A stretch of 64,000 nucleotides of DNA from Anisakis pegreffii (lineage: Eukaryota > Nematoda > Chromadorea > Rhabditida > Anisakidae). The notes beneath the pieces were generated by a model. It saw only the letters and a list, made by a program, of their open reading frames with translations. It made no database searches and had not been told where the DNA came from. The position numbers and the translations under genes were made by a program. The DNA lies in contig JAPYMA010003026.1 of the NCBI GenBank assembly GCA_035041965.1, positions 1 through 64,000 of the forward strand. Reading direction: 5' to 3'. Numbering within the stretch: the stretch's first letter is position 1; the number at the start of each line of letters is the position of its first letter. Below, piece by piece: positions 1 through 12,167 of this stretch.

Positions 1-217
1 GATGTGATCATTTCTGATATCAGACAGGAAAGTATTTTTCGAAAGTTAGCTTCAGAGGATTTTTTTGCAATCTCATGATGCAAATTTTCACTTCAGTTCA
101 GTTCAAATGAGTTATTCTATCATAAAATTATGAAAAGAGTCTTTTGGCATTGCGTGAAGAGCAACTTAATAAACAGATTGTAAATTCAACACAATATTAT
201 AGCCTCGATACAATCGG

Positions 218-487
218 TTACTTTTCGTCGATATATCTTATGTTGGAGAGTAGTCGTATTTTGGCTTTCGAATACGGTTCAGCTGGTGATCTGCAGAAGA
301 ATGCGCCTCGACATGACAGCGTATGATTGATCACTAAATTCGAGGGTTTTAAGACAATCTCTTCGCCTAGATCAGGTGTAGTCGATGATAGTGATGATGG
401 CCGAGTAGTGGTAACAAACTGACCGTCTGAATCCACTGTCCAAAGCAGAATCAGTACGCATAAATATATTTGTTGTAAACGAATCAT
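218..487 (-). CDS. putative secreted protein, N-terminal exon or whole small protein
   Basis: The 89-residue frame opens with a typical signal peptide: MIRLQQ, then a hydrophobic stretch YLCVLILLW, then a likely cleavage region near DSDGQ. A Thr/Ser/Pro-rich segment follows (TTTRPSSLSSTTP), then one N-glycosylation sequon (NHT) and two closely spaced cysteines (CRGAFFC). A TTCGTTCAG acceptor lies 33 bases before the ATG, as expected for a trans-spliced nematode message. The frame ends at TAA (218-220), but GAAAA|GTAACC just before the stop could be a splice donor, in which case this is only the first exon and the gene continues left out of the window. I do not recognise the family; secretion is inferred from the N-terminus only. 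Confidence 0.5.
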   Translation of the reverse strand: MIRLQQIYLCVLILLWTVDSDGQFVTTTRPSSLSSTTPDLGEEIVLKPSNLVINHTLSCRGAFFCRSPAEPYSKAKIRLLSNIRYIDEK

Positions 488-520
488 TGGGTAGATTTTG
501 TTGATTCAACGAAAACAATA

Positions 521-522
521 CT
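521..522 (-). other. splice or trans-splice acceptor upstream of the secreted-protein ATG
   Basis: On the minus strand CTTTCGTTCAG ends here, leaving a 33-base 5' UTR before the ATG at 487. It fits a spliced-leader acceptor; no spliced-leader RNA gene is present in the window to confirm this. Confidence 0.4.
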
Positions 523-1423
523 GAACGAAAGCGATGCCGTATGATTATAAAACTTCAGCTTAACGGTTTTGATCAAAGTGTTAACCTAATCAATAGATGA
601 TTATTTTCTTTCACTGCAATGTTATCATACTAAACTTTATTGTTGCTCCGATGACTAACAAATAACAGCAGTTCAAAGCTAAAGATTTATTTGCACAATG
701 GATGTTGCTTCAGCGCGATTACAATGCTGTGTGAGAACTTCCACACTAACTGTGAGTGAAATAAACCATAGCCACAATAACGCTGAATGAGTTGAGTTCT
801 TAAGTAAACCGATAAAAACATCACAGACATTGTGATCGGAGTTATTTTCAGGTAGCTGATCACTCTCTCATTTGTGCTTGTTCACATTATTAATCTCAGA
901 TTAAACTCTGATCTATCATTTGCCTAACTGATCTCATAGTCACACTGTAAACCTGTTCACTTTCAGTCAAAGGATATACTTGAAAACTCAATTGTTGCTT
1001 GAAAAATGATGAATATTTTATACATCCCAGAATCTTATTCGCTTTTATCCTTGATCTTCACCCTTCTTGCTCGTGCTTTTCATCTTTGCTTGAACATAAG
1101 ACTAACCGTACAAACCATACGGTCAATGCTTACTGTATCCCACTGCAACCATTGTTTCCACAATACTCCAAAAACTTTCAAAAACACTCTCATCAAATTT
1201 CTCCGTTGAAAATCATAAAACAAATTCAGAATATTACCACTCATCACCACAATCAGTCAGCTAAAACCAATAGACCATATCACTTCGTCGCACCTGTACT
1301 TCTATCTCTCATGCAACACTTCCTTCTATTAAAACCCCACAAACTTGCTAAATCCCCGTCCTTACCCTATCCAATTTACCACATCAATGAACACTGATTA
1401 CACCAGTAAAACAGCAACAAATA
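523..1423. other. intergenic segment, nothing assigned
   Basis: AT-rich spacer between the 5' end of the minus-strand secreted gene and the 3' end of the L19 gene. Open frames here (for example 999-1397) have no splice-site or codon support. I see no RNA gene or repeat. Confidence 0.5.
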
Positions 1424-1429
1424 TTTATT
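1424..1429 (-). terminator. poly(A) signal of the L19 gene
   Basis: AATAAA on the minus strand, about 265 bases beyond the L19 stop codon. It is the first canonical signal seen downstream. Confidence 0.45.
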
Positions 1430-1693
1430 TTCAAAACATTTCAATCAACTTAATTACAGTTGGACGAACACATGACACGCAAGTCAACAAACAACCAACA
1501 TGAATATAACAACAAATACGTGTGAAATTCCATTTTTTGGAATAATACTTTCAAACACTTCACAAAAAATGTGGACACTTTAACTCAAACGAAACAAATC
1601 CATCATTCCATCAAAATTCTGCGAATCAGTGAACATTCCTTTAACAATTCAGTAATAATAATAATATCACATTGTCACTACCGATTCATTTCT

Positions 1694-3466
1694 TTACTTC
1701 TCAGATGGTTTCGTTTCCTTCTCTTTTGCCGCATCCCTCTCACTCTCCGAAATCTTGCGCATCATTTCGGCTCGTTTAATCGCCTGACGTTCTTCACGTC
1801 GCTTACGCGATTCCTTGTTCTTCGCACGACGAGCCTCAGCTTGTTCACTGAAAAATTCATTTATTTCACTCCAAACATTATACCCATCAAGTCCCCTTTT
1901 TTGGAGTATCTTCTAAACATGAATAACCCTGGCTTGTTCAACACTTCACCACCTAATCTCTCCGAATCAAAACACCTCACTCAGACACACCCATTCAATC
2001 AAATTCCAAACATCTCATCAAATTTGACCCTTCAAACACTTCAGGAAATAAACGCGCCGAACTATCCAAGCTCTGACGATTCTCATCACAAAATTTCTCA
2101 ATACGACAGGTTGGAAAAATCGAATCATGAAATGGAAAACTGAACCGTATGAAAAAAAACAAGAAGTCCAGAAAAAAATCAGCAAAACTAACTGGAGTTG
2201 TTTCGATCGGGTGTTTTCGGTCTTTCGCTTGAAGATGAATTCCATCAAATTACGCTTGTTCTTGAAAGCGTTACCCTTGGCGCGAAGGTACAAGTCATGA
2301 TACCTTAAAGAAATCCATCAACTATTCATCAACATTCGACAACATCATCATCATATCAACAATCCCAACATGAAATTCATCGCTGAAACCGAAAATTTTC
2401 CAACGAATACAAAAATTCTTCAGCACCAAAACCTACAAATGCTTGTCGATTTTCTTCGCTTCACGATACTTCTTCAACAAATGACGCAGCACACGCATAC
2501 GACGAATCCAAAGAATCTTCTCTGGCATACGAGCATTTTGCGTACCACGTCGTTTACCATGACCCATATGACGTCCCTTAAAATGTCACGCTCATTATTT
2601 CATTTCATAAAACTCAAATATAAAACAAGATCTATCATGAGAGAATGAATGCTAAACTAATCCAATACTGAACTGCATGAAATTCGACGAAACGCACAAT
2701 AGCTTCCAGACGCATTACGGAAATGTTTAAGAAATGGCCAAATAAATGAAAATGTAAAAGTGAGGGATACCTTAAACTAGAAGAATCCACATAAGAAATG
2801 TACATATTTTATCACTGCTTCAAAATCATTAAGGGTCAAATAAATCGGAATGTCACGCATAAAGGAAATTATAGGAGCTTTCCGGAATTTACCTTACGAC
2901 GAGCTTCGGCATTTTTGCGTGCACGATATCTGGAATGAACTGCAACTGGCTTGCGAATAATGAGACCGTCTTTGACCAAACGACGGATGTTTTGACGGGA
3001 GTTGGCATTTGAGATCTCGTTCACCTCATTCGGATCCAACCAAACCTTTTTCTTACCGCACTTCAGCACATCGGATGCTAGCCGTTTCTGGAGGCGCAGA
3101 TTACTGCAACGCAAAACTGTTAATGCACGCAACAAATGAGCCAAATTCAGTATGAATATGAAAGTCACAATGTGCAAATATATTCCCTACATTGGCTATG
3201 AGTCTAACTAGGAATTTTTAAAAGTCATTTCACATATTTCGAATACTCCTCAAGTCTTACGAAACATATGAATCCAAATACTTAGGCACTGCACTCATTT
3301 AATATCACAATCAAATATGGATAGATCACAATAAATTTTCAAAACTTCCACGTTCACTTCCTTAACCAGTTCATAAGCTCATCTTTTCGATGACAGAACC
3401 TCAGATCACGATTTCGACCTCAAATCTAAACAAGTACTGAATTCAGTCTGAAGAAACGAACCTCAT
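1694..3466 (-). CDS. rpl-19: 60S ribosomal protein L19 (eL19)
   Basis: Complete gene for cytosolic ribosomal protein eL19, a component of the large subunit. Minus-strand exons are 3466-3462, 3103-2893, 2576-2437, 2303-2193 and 1847-1694. They join in frame through GT-AG introns to give 206 aa (the human protein has 196). The first exon holds only ATGAG. Hallmarks are [87 protein letters not shown] and a long basic helix, [20 protein letters not shown], near the C-terminus; the protein ends KPSEK. The N-terminal globular part and basic C-terminal helix match the family, which binds rRNA. A TTTTCAG acceptor 50 bases upstream of the ATG suggests trans-splicing. The family assignment is secure; the exon borders are by eye but every phase agrees. 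Confidence 0.97.
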
Positions 3467-3516
3467 CGCGGTACTTCCTCACGATATTTCACAAAAAAAA
3501 TGGTGAGCGCAACCCT

Positions 3517-3518
3517 CT
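3517..3518 (-). other. trans-splice acceptor of the L19 gene
   Basis: AATATTCTTTTCAG on the minus strand, followed by 50 bases of 5' UTR and the ATG at 3466. It could instead be the acceptor of a 5' UTR intron. Confidence 0.5.
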
Positions 3519-5453
3519 GAAAAGAATATTAGCACTCAAAAATATGTCTAAACAGATGAACACAATCTCTATGCAATGACTAGATTCTACTGTAGAAATC
3601 GCAGCAAGTCTCCAACTGAATACGAATATCACCCATTGATACAGCACAATACATGCTCAAAAGTGTGGCATTGGTAGATTGCCAGCCGTAAGCGGATTGA
3701 GTAAAATTTTGAAATATTGTGAAAAAATAAGCCGAGAGAGGGGTTGTTCTCTTTGTTATGCATGGAATCGTCGGTTTTCTTGTTCGCTAACGAATTTGAA
3801 GGATCTACGGAAGAGATTCAGGGCAATTTCCCCTGTGGACATGTTAAGACTCGTTGCACTCGTTGCTGGAATCGAGAGATCAGTGTTAAACTTGACTGCT
3901 GTGGGCACCTGGGACCGATATCACAATAATTTGCAATTTTTTGTTGCTCCGATGAACTTCTGGTCTAAAATAATGGCCACATGCGAAAATTTGGAACATT
4001 TCGGTTAGTTTAGGAAAGGCTCAACGATCAGAGAAATCTCAGTGATAAAGATGAAAAATCACGTTTTGATTTCGGTACCATCGAAAATATCAGTTCACCA
4101 TGCGTGAACAGAACAAGGGAACTATTGGAGAAGATTAGAAAAGTGTTTATACTATCGCAAGATTATGTTCAGTGCGAGATATGACTGAATTTCCGGTGTT
4201 ATGATGCAAAAATGAATGAATGAATTTATCGTACCTTGGAAGCACCGTTTGAAAACATCATTTAACAGTCATGGAGGAATTACTTCAGAAATCCGTTCTA
4301 CAATGATCCGTCTATCTTCTTAATTTTTCCTATAATACCTCGAAACTTTTCGCTAGACGGATCTCCTCCTATATGAGAACCTGTGACACAGCGGCTGAGT
4401 GATGCAACCATATGAGTTGTTCTGAAAACTGCTAATTGTAAGCAAAAAAGCGCCTATATATCTCATCCGAAATGCGTTCTATTTGTTTTCGTGTTTTGAT
4501 TTATTCGTTTCTCGATTTTCTTCATCGTAAGCTTAGTTTTTTAATCGTCCAATAAGCCTGAATCGTCCGAAGGCAAATGCTCGTATTTGAGTCATGCAAA
4601 CAATTGTGGCATACCTCGTTTCTTGCAGTATGCTCTCTTGTTCTCGTCAACGGAAAGAACTCATGTAATTTCAACGCTTCAGTACATCAATTTTGCGCTT
4701 TGAATTCGAATGTGGATACTCATTTATATGTTCGTCTCTAATGTCGAAGTAATCAAGCGGAACACAGCAAACGCCGTTTTCCAAGTGCAAAAGGCTAGAA
4801 GTCCCGATATTTCGATATTTCTCGAAATGTTTTAGTTCGCTCATGTGAGCTTTTCTCAGTCAATTGCAAATTTCTTGTGAAATTTCATGAATTAGTTCCA
4901 AAACGAAGTGATGATCATCATGGCGCTATGGTAATATCTTGTCTTGTTCTGTTGAGATAGCTGTTCGAATGCATTAGAGTGGTCTTGGCACGAGAACGGA
5001 ATCACTTGCGCGCGATTGCTCTTAATATTCGATCAAATAACATCGGTTCTGTGCGAAGAGCCTTTGGATATTTTTGTTTTTCAACCAGTTTACCAGCAGC
5101 CGAAGCTGAATTTTCATTTTTATTCACCCAAATTGGAGCTTTCTGAATGGGCCACCCAGGATTTTTTTGCAAAACCCCTCTTGGCTGATCCTTTTTCGAA
5201 ATAAATGCTCATAGTTCCGTTGAAAATCTTCGTCAATGTTTAATTAATTCTAGCGAAATTCTTTTCGAAATGATGCACACGTTTTTCAGAACATTTCTGT
5301 TCGTTATTGAGAAATATTTATGCAAAACTGCGTGATAACTTCGAGAAATTCTGCATAGAAGTTGGTCTTTATTTGGTGCCATTCCAGCAAACGTTAACGT
5401 AAAACGTTCATGGATTTGCTCAGAACAGATTTATTCATTCGGTGTTTTATTTC
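3519..5453. other. spacer between divergent L19 and BOD1-like genes
   Basis: This roughly 1.9-kb segment must hold the promoters of both divergent genes. I see no TATA-like or other motif I would defend. Its only coding-like content is the cysteine/histidine-rich relic at 3783-3929. Confidence 0.5.
3783..3929 (+). pseudogene. possible decayed zinc-finger exon (NFX1-type-like spacing)
   Basis: The frame reads GNFPCGHVKTRCTRCWN, then EISVKLDCCGH, and stops at 3929. Repeated C-G-H and C-x-x-C with a L-x-C-C-G-H step resemble NFX1-type zinc-finger repeats. Just upstream, a different frame (about 3715-3785) reads CSLCYAWNRRFSC, so a frameshift would be needed to join them. There is no start codon or convincing flanking splice pair. 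This could be a chance frame; the call rests on residue spacing only. Confidence 0.2.
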
Positions 5454-5455
5454 AG
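5454..5455 (+). other. trans-splice acceptor of the BOD1-like gene
   Basis: GTGTTTTATTTCAG ends here, 109 bases before the ATG at 5565. It is the best acceptor between 5200 and 5565. Confidence 0.45.
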
Positions 5456-5564
5456 AAGCGTACCCACTAATTCGTTTGTATTTGTTAAAAGACCGCAAGT
5501 AATGTGCTAACGTACTCGGTGCTATCTTGGTATTAATATTGCCAGTGTATTACAACAACAATAA

Positions 5565-8500
5565 ATGCAAATGACCGCTCCGGACGATATTCAGTTTGAA
5601 TGTTCAACGAGTGGCATCGACCGTGTCAATGATAAGATGTCGTTAAGCGATCTCGACGAAGAAGATTGTGCTTACCTTCTTAAGTCCATTGGTAATTTAT
5701 CACCTCTCTTATTGCTCAGTGCACTTTTTGGTCAATTTTTGTTGAGGACATCATGTATTTGTTTGCTAAATAAAGTGCCTGATTCTCATAACGAAGGGTC
5801 CCTGATTCGTATGTTTCCAGTAAGATGTGATGGAGTTGTGGTATAGCTTCAGGTTGTTCCATATCCAGAGTGTCCGAATTTTTCGGGATGTTCAAAAAAT
5901 TAGTTGGGAATGGTCCCAAGTAGAGTAGAATAATCGCATAATTGTTTGTGTTTAGAAATGGACGCATTTTCGAGTGTAGTGAGTGCAATGCGAGCACAAG
6001 GAATGCTCAACGAATATAAACAACTGCTCTTGGATCATCTGAAATCAGCACTTTTGTGAGTAATTTAATCGCAATTTTTTATCACTTCCATTATTCATGT
6101 GTTAAAAATATCACACATCGAATATGTATGTATTGTTTTGCATTTGAGTTGGTAGATGGTGACTGTTTTTGTGTATTCATTCATTCGTTGATTTTCTTTC
6201 AGTATTTCGGAATCATTCTACAAAACCGAGATTCGACGTGCTGCCGATAACGATGTGCTGTGTAGGATTGCTGAAACGTAAGATTCTACTGGGATCGTCA
6301 TTTTCCTTGATAGTGTTTTATTAATGTGATTGTTATCGATCTTAACCTAAATGCTGTGTAATAATCGTTGCATTTTTGATCTTTATCATCACATTCTCTG
6401 GAAATAATTTCATTTGCTCAGATAATTCATTGTAGACTGAATCCGTCGTATGATACTTATACGGAATGGGGCACTGTTGGTAATATACCGTGTGCGTCGT
6501 CATTCAACGAGGTACCACTCTACGATGAAGAAGACTTGGAGGGTCTTGATGTGGCTGATCAACTGTTGAAACTGGCCAATTCACATAATTCTGAGATTCA
6601 AAACAGTGAAACGGCCGTTCTCGAGTTGATCGACCTGCCGAAAACTCCGTTTGGTTAGTGAATAATTGTTTGCTTGAGATCTTGATGTCTTCACCAGTAG
6701 ATTGTCGGTTTGTTCAGAAAGCGCTATGAAGTGTGTCTATAAGGATTTGATAAACTCGTAGTAGTGAATGATCAAAATATAACTTTTTATTGCTTTTACA
6801 TTCACTGGTTAAATTTCTTAGCTTATGGTAATTTGCAACGAATAAGTTCCCTTGAGAAGATTGAAAAATTTTAGTACCTGAAAGGTTACGTGCAATCTTA
6901 CGAGAGACGGAAAATTGTGCAAATGAGCGAATCGATTCGGTGGCATTCGATGAATCGAAAGTTCAGTCTGAAAATTGCTCTGCTTCGTCATCGGCAACCA
7001 CCACAAAGAAAAGCTCAACTACAGTGGCTCCACCTGGTGGCAACAAAAGAGGACGCAAGCCACGTTTGAATACACTGAAGTCACCGAAAGATGATGTGAG
7101 TTCTATGAATATTTCTATTGGGTTTCTTTATAAAGCCATCAGAATGTGTTTTTTGTCTGGTATTCTTTTAAATAGGATTTAATTTCGAAATGATATTAGC
7201 GACAATAGAAGTTGAGGTGATCAAACATTGGAATTGATTAGAAGGTTGAGAGGAATTCAGAATTTTTGTAGTTTCATTGGGTGATTCGCTCAAAATTCGC
7301 GAAAGTTTGCTTGAGAATGAATGAGGAGTTGAGGTGATTATGATTTGGATGCGCTTTTATCATTATTATTGTTGTTATTGTTCGTGTCGCTGCCATCCTG
7401 ATTATAATTATCGTTGTTATTATTATTATCCGTAGAGTTACGATTGTTATTGTAATCGCTTCAGACACCGTATGATGGTGAAAAGCCAGAGAAACGTTTA
7501 AACAGAAGTGTTTCAATGAATGATGACGCATCAAGCAATGTGATAAATCATCGAAATAGCGTGAGTAAATGCAATGATAGAAAGAAATCAGCAACCCTAA
7601 TGATACCTCGTTCTCCGGCGGAAACTCTTCATTCTGAAGCGGGCAATCTAGAACCAAAACAAGAGCAGTGCATGGTTGGTACAACACCAGATTCTTTATC
7701 CATCCAACACATTCATGCATTGAAAGTTTAGAATGGATAGAATTTGATTTGAATTTAGTTATTGCGCTAATAAATAGTAGGTAGTAGTTTTGCAAACTTG
7801 AAAATGAGAATACTGGAAGGGGATTTTTCAGAGTCTCGACGCGGAAAGTACCTCGAATGAAGCCTCGTCAACAGTGGCCTCTTCGATGACCACGACCTCA
7901 ACTAGCAATTGTTACATTCCAGCGCAACCATCCGGCACGTTATCACCACCAGTCGCGCCACCGTCATCTCTCTCCGCACTGTCCGTGTCGATCCCACGTT
8001 CCGCAGTCCATCAGATGCGTTCATCGACAAGAGCAGATCGCAGGAAAAGCAGTCATTCATGTGAGTCTATAAGTGTTTCGTTGTACGATTATTGATATGG
8101 AAATGGGGAGATTGATATGGGAATGGACATTGAAGAGAATTTTTTGGTACGAAGAAGAGTGCAATTTTTTCATAGTCGCAAAATTTGTGTGGCACTGAAG
8201 GGTTGATTGATTTTTGCTGGTTTTAAGATGATGATCAACTGCAATTGCAATTGCAACAGCAACAACAGCAAAGTGATTGTCAAGTAGGTGATGACGAAAA
8301 ACCAAGGAAACGTCGAACAAAAATGGTTGGTTGTTTTAAGAGCTTAAGAATTTATTCAGTTAATTATTGGATTACGATTATATTTACTTGTCATAGTGTC
8401 ATTGCAGTTCATAACGTTTGCTAACGTTATGATTTAGTGTTGATGCGAGTGAATAGAATGGCGTTGATAAGTTTTTGATGTGGTAATATGAATAAGTTTT

Positions 8501-11500
8501 ATGTGATTCAGCGTGATAACGCATCGTGCGTGTGTGCGCGAGTGATGCCATTCGTATTCGAGGCAGTCGTACCTGGTCAGAAAGTGAAACCTCCGAGAGG
8601 CAATCCGGATCGACGGTTAGTATGATTCATCAGAAATTATCAATTTATTTGTAATTATTACAGATTGTCATTACTAATGTTGTCATTATTAGTTAGTATC
8701 ACCATTAAATCAAAATAAAAAAAAGCAAATGAATAATCGATCGTTTACAGAACTGCAAAACGTCCGTCGCAAACAAATGCCCCAGTGATCTTCATGAATG
8801 CCACCGCATCTTCATCGTCCACCCCCACGTTGTGCCCGTCATCATCACTAATTCCCAACCAGCCACATCACCATCAAATGACCAATCACTATAATCACGT
8901 ATCGACTGGAAGCGCAAATATTTCCTCAAGTTTGAGTCTGACCTTGCCTCAACAACAACAGCAGCAGCAGCAACAATTCGTTTCTGGTGGTGCTGGTGTG
9001 GTTTCAATATCAACAGCGATGCCTTCGTCGTCGACATCATCGGTAGCGTCTGGAGCGATGTCTTGTCGCAGTGTACCGTTATCTCCAAACACTCCAGCAC
9101 CTCAACACATCTCCAGATTACATCTGATCACTACTGCAACCAATCAACACATGCAAACAGCACATACCAACTCAACGATCAATTCAGCATCACCTGGTTT
9201 GTTTTAATTTTGCTTTTATTCTCAGCATTCATAGTTAGTCTCAAAATCTGGTGAAAGGAATGGAAGAGACTTTGTGAATTTTTTAAATCATTTACCTACT
9301 GTTAGATGAGTTTGATTTGGAACTTACTCAGAGGAACATTTAGTTACAACGGGAAGCATGTAGTTTTAGCGAAAAGCCGAAATAACAATTTGTTTTATTT
9401 GGTTTCTTGTGATATAATTTCGTCATGTATCTATATTTGCACTTACGATTAGAGATCTGATATTGTATATCAATTGTGTAATGTTAAGCCAGCAATAAGT
9501 GCGTTCTAAAGGATTCTATGGCTTTTTTTTTTGAAGGATTACTAATCAAACGATCACGAACCTCATCAATGTCAAATGCAATTGCGTTAGATGTTCAACA
9601 ACATCAATATCCCATGTCGTCGTCATCAGACACCAATACGATTTTATATGCTAGGTCGTTGTCATCATCCAAAGCTCAACAGCTGAATTCACCAAGGAAT
9701 AATAGTGGTTATATGAGGTTGGTAGTTGAGTTTTGGCTGAATGAATTTGTTGAAGGAAATGGAGTTTTCATGAAAATTACCATCATTTCCTTGGTGTTAG
9801 ATGAGTTCGACTGCGACAGATGAGCCGAACTGTATTGGGAGTAGCAACAGTTAATCGTGACGGGAAGTATGTGCTTGAGCAAAAAGTTGTGACTCATGTC
9901 GTTGAATTCATTTAGCAGTTTGTGTATTCATTCGTATATTGACTCAACTGTTTGAATAATAGTTGTTGTTGATAAGAGAAAAATGAAATGAATTATTTAT
10001 ATCATTGGTCAGTTTCAAACCTTTGAATTTAAGATCGACCAGTCACAATAGCGCTTCAACGCAGCAGTCTTCAGCGAAATATTTCGTCACCTCGTCACCT
10101 TCATCGACCTTGAACACATCGCAACAACAGCAACAGTCGAACCTGTCTGCAGCTGCCTACAGCAATCCGGCTCGACCCTACTATGGAAATCCATCGGCTG
10201 CTGCAGTAATGGGCACTGCGGCTGGTGGTGGTCTTGGAGTCGGACTTCGATTATCGCATCCAAAATCGGAATCACTAACGATTTCAAGCAGTTCGAGTGT
10301 TGGAAATATTGTCGCAACTCGTAGCAGTTCAGCGAATGTGGCCATTCCGGGCATAAACTCTGGAGTGATTTCATTGAGTGGCGCAGGCATCTCGTTGAGT
10401 GGTGTTGATAAACATATAATGACGGGAGGTGATGGTGGAGGTCATGATTATGGTTGTAGCCAGGAATTGGGCAATGTTGCGATGAGCGTCGATAACACCA
10501 CTGAAAAAGCACACAAAACACTGCGAAGGTATCGCTCGCTCACATTTCGTTTGTTTCTTTTTTTGCTCATTTCCTTTGGTAAAAATTCACTCGAAATGAG
10601 ATTCATTTTGAATTGAAACGATTGATTGTTTTGTTATGATTTCATTGATATCTAGTTTGATATCACAGTACGTGCATGCATTCATTTGATTTTGTTGTTG
10701 ATGGAGTTGATATTATGGGTCGCAAAATCGGGGAATGATTGAGTTTTAAAGAAAAGCAATTTGACGAAGCAACGAATCGAGCGAACAAACAATGAAAGAT
10801 AGCGTTTCAGGTAGGGAACAAAATGAATCGATCCGTAAAGATAGCGTTTCAGGCAGTCGTTCTCATCGTTACCGTCATCATCATCGTCCATATCCACCTC
10901 ATCGGTTTGTTCGGCATCCTCAAAACCAGTCAGCCCGTCCAATTATGGATCATTTGGCCTCGGATCGGCCATCTCCACCAGCGCAGGCTCTGCGACTAAT
11001 TCGGGAAGCTTAAGTTCGTTATCGGTCGCACCCCAACCACAGTGTTCGACAGCAAACTTGCTGAATGGTTTCGATATTCAGACGGTGTCATCGGTGAATA
11101 ATTGTTATCCGGTTGCTGCGATTAGTTGTAGTGAGAGTGATATTGCGTTAGAGATTGGCGGTCATCAAAGGATGGTCACCAGACGTCATCTGGCAAAGCA
11201 ACAACATCTACTGTCGCAGCAAGCGTGCTCGAAATCGGATGATCGAGACCAGGTGATAGAAACGATGGAATCGACTTCTTTATCATCCACTTCTTCGGTG
11301 AACCCGGTGAAGCGGATCAGTGACATCGAAAATCAACGGGGTTATGACAAGGATGACAGTGGTGTAGGTGGAGGTTCGGTTGAGATGGATACAACGAATT
11401 CGATGTCAGAAGGTTCGTTTCTTTTACCTGAGTCAGTAATAGCTATTGGGAACTAGAATCTTATTGAAGTAATAAATTTGATTTTGTTGCTTGTTCACGA

Positions 11501-12167
11501 GTCTATCATGCACTGAACGAAACTCTAGAGTGATATGTGGATGCAACGAGTGAAGTTAAAGGAATCTGAATGAATTGTAAAAAAATTATATGAAGTTTAA
11601 GATGTATGTGCTGACAGACTAGGCGAGTGACTGAATGGGATTACTGGTATTTGTAGGTTTACGGTTGGAGTGTGATGAAGTTATGATACCTGAGCAAAGA
11701 TGTATAGTAGACTCGGCATCGCAACGTCGTCAATATAGCAACTTGAATCATGCAAACGGTCGTTATGCATCAGTACTTTCACAGAGTTTGTTTTGTTGTT
11801 GTTATTATTATTATTGATGTTATTCTTACAATTTTACCTTCACTTATTGTATTTATTAATGCTATAGTTGTCATTATCTTGCTGGTGTTATTATTGTGAT
11901 TAAAAGTAATGGTTTTGTTTAGGGGCAATGGTAATTGATGACTATTCGATGGGTGAGGCCGACCAACGCTTGGCATTAGGCACAGGTCACAGTCGTCGTC
12001 TTCATAATTCTAGTACGAATGGCAGTAGCAGTCGAATCATTGAAGAGCAACAATTTGTGAATGGTGTAATTTATCATCATAATTTGAATCTGAATGAAAC
12101 TGGAACTGGGACAGGTCGTAGTCACGATGCGATAGGGCTGGTACCAACTGGGCATTGTATACGATGA
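5565..12167 (+). CDS. large Ser/Gln-rich nuclear-type protein with BOD1/Shg1-like N-terminus
   Basis: Fifteen exons join in frame: 5565-5691, 5956-6055, 6203-6277, 6436-6653, 6875-7095, 7465-7674, 7832-8060, 8228-8325, 8512-8615, 8751-9196, 9537-9717, 10013-10528, 10853-11412, 11657-11785, 11923-12167. The product is 1152 aa. Residues about 47-70 (FSSVVSAMRAQGMLNEYKQL) follow the pattern of the BOD1/COMPASS-Shg1 domain, in which human BOD1 reads VVAQLKSQGLFDSFRRD. An AT-hook-like RGRKPR lies at 232-237, a basic KPRKRRTK at 418-425, glutamine runs near 397-408 and 528-536, and most of the C-terminal 600 residues are Ser/Thr/Gln/Gly-rich. Known BOD1 and BOD1L proteins act in chromosome segregation, H3K4-methyltransferase complexes and replication-fork protection; that role here is inference. 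Gene structure is strong, family assignment moderate. Confidence 0.8.
10794..10853 (+). repeat. directly repeated 3' splice site before exon 13
   Basis: AAAGATAGCGTTTCAGG occurs twice, with acceptors before 10811 and 10853, 42 bases apart. Only the second keeps the BOD1-like frame open; the first would add AGG then TAG. Confidence 0.75.

Noticed and set aside
999..1397. 132-codon plus-strand ORF
   Set aside because: Lies beyond the L19 3' end, with unbiased AT-rich codons, no splice sites and no recognisable motif.
1571..2143. 190-codon plus-strand ORF
   Set aside because: Antisense to the L19 last exon and intron; a shadow frame of a secure gene.
1848..2192. Box C/D snoRNA in the last L19 intron (GTGATGA, CTGA, TTGATGA, CTGA in order on the minus strand)
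   Set aside because: Boxes are in a plausible order, but there is no terminal stem and the guide spacing is irregular; motifs this short occur by chance.
8792..9100. Minus-strand ORFs under the BOD1-like exons (also 10087-10521 and 10181-10390)
   Set aside because: Antisense shadows of low-complexity coding exons.
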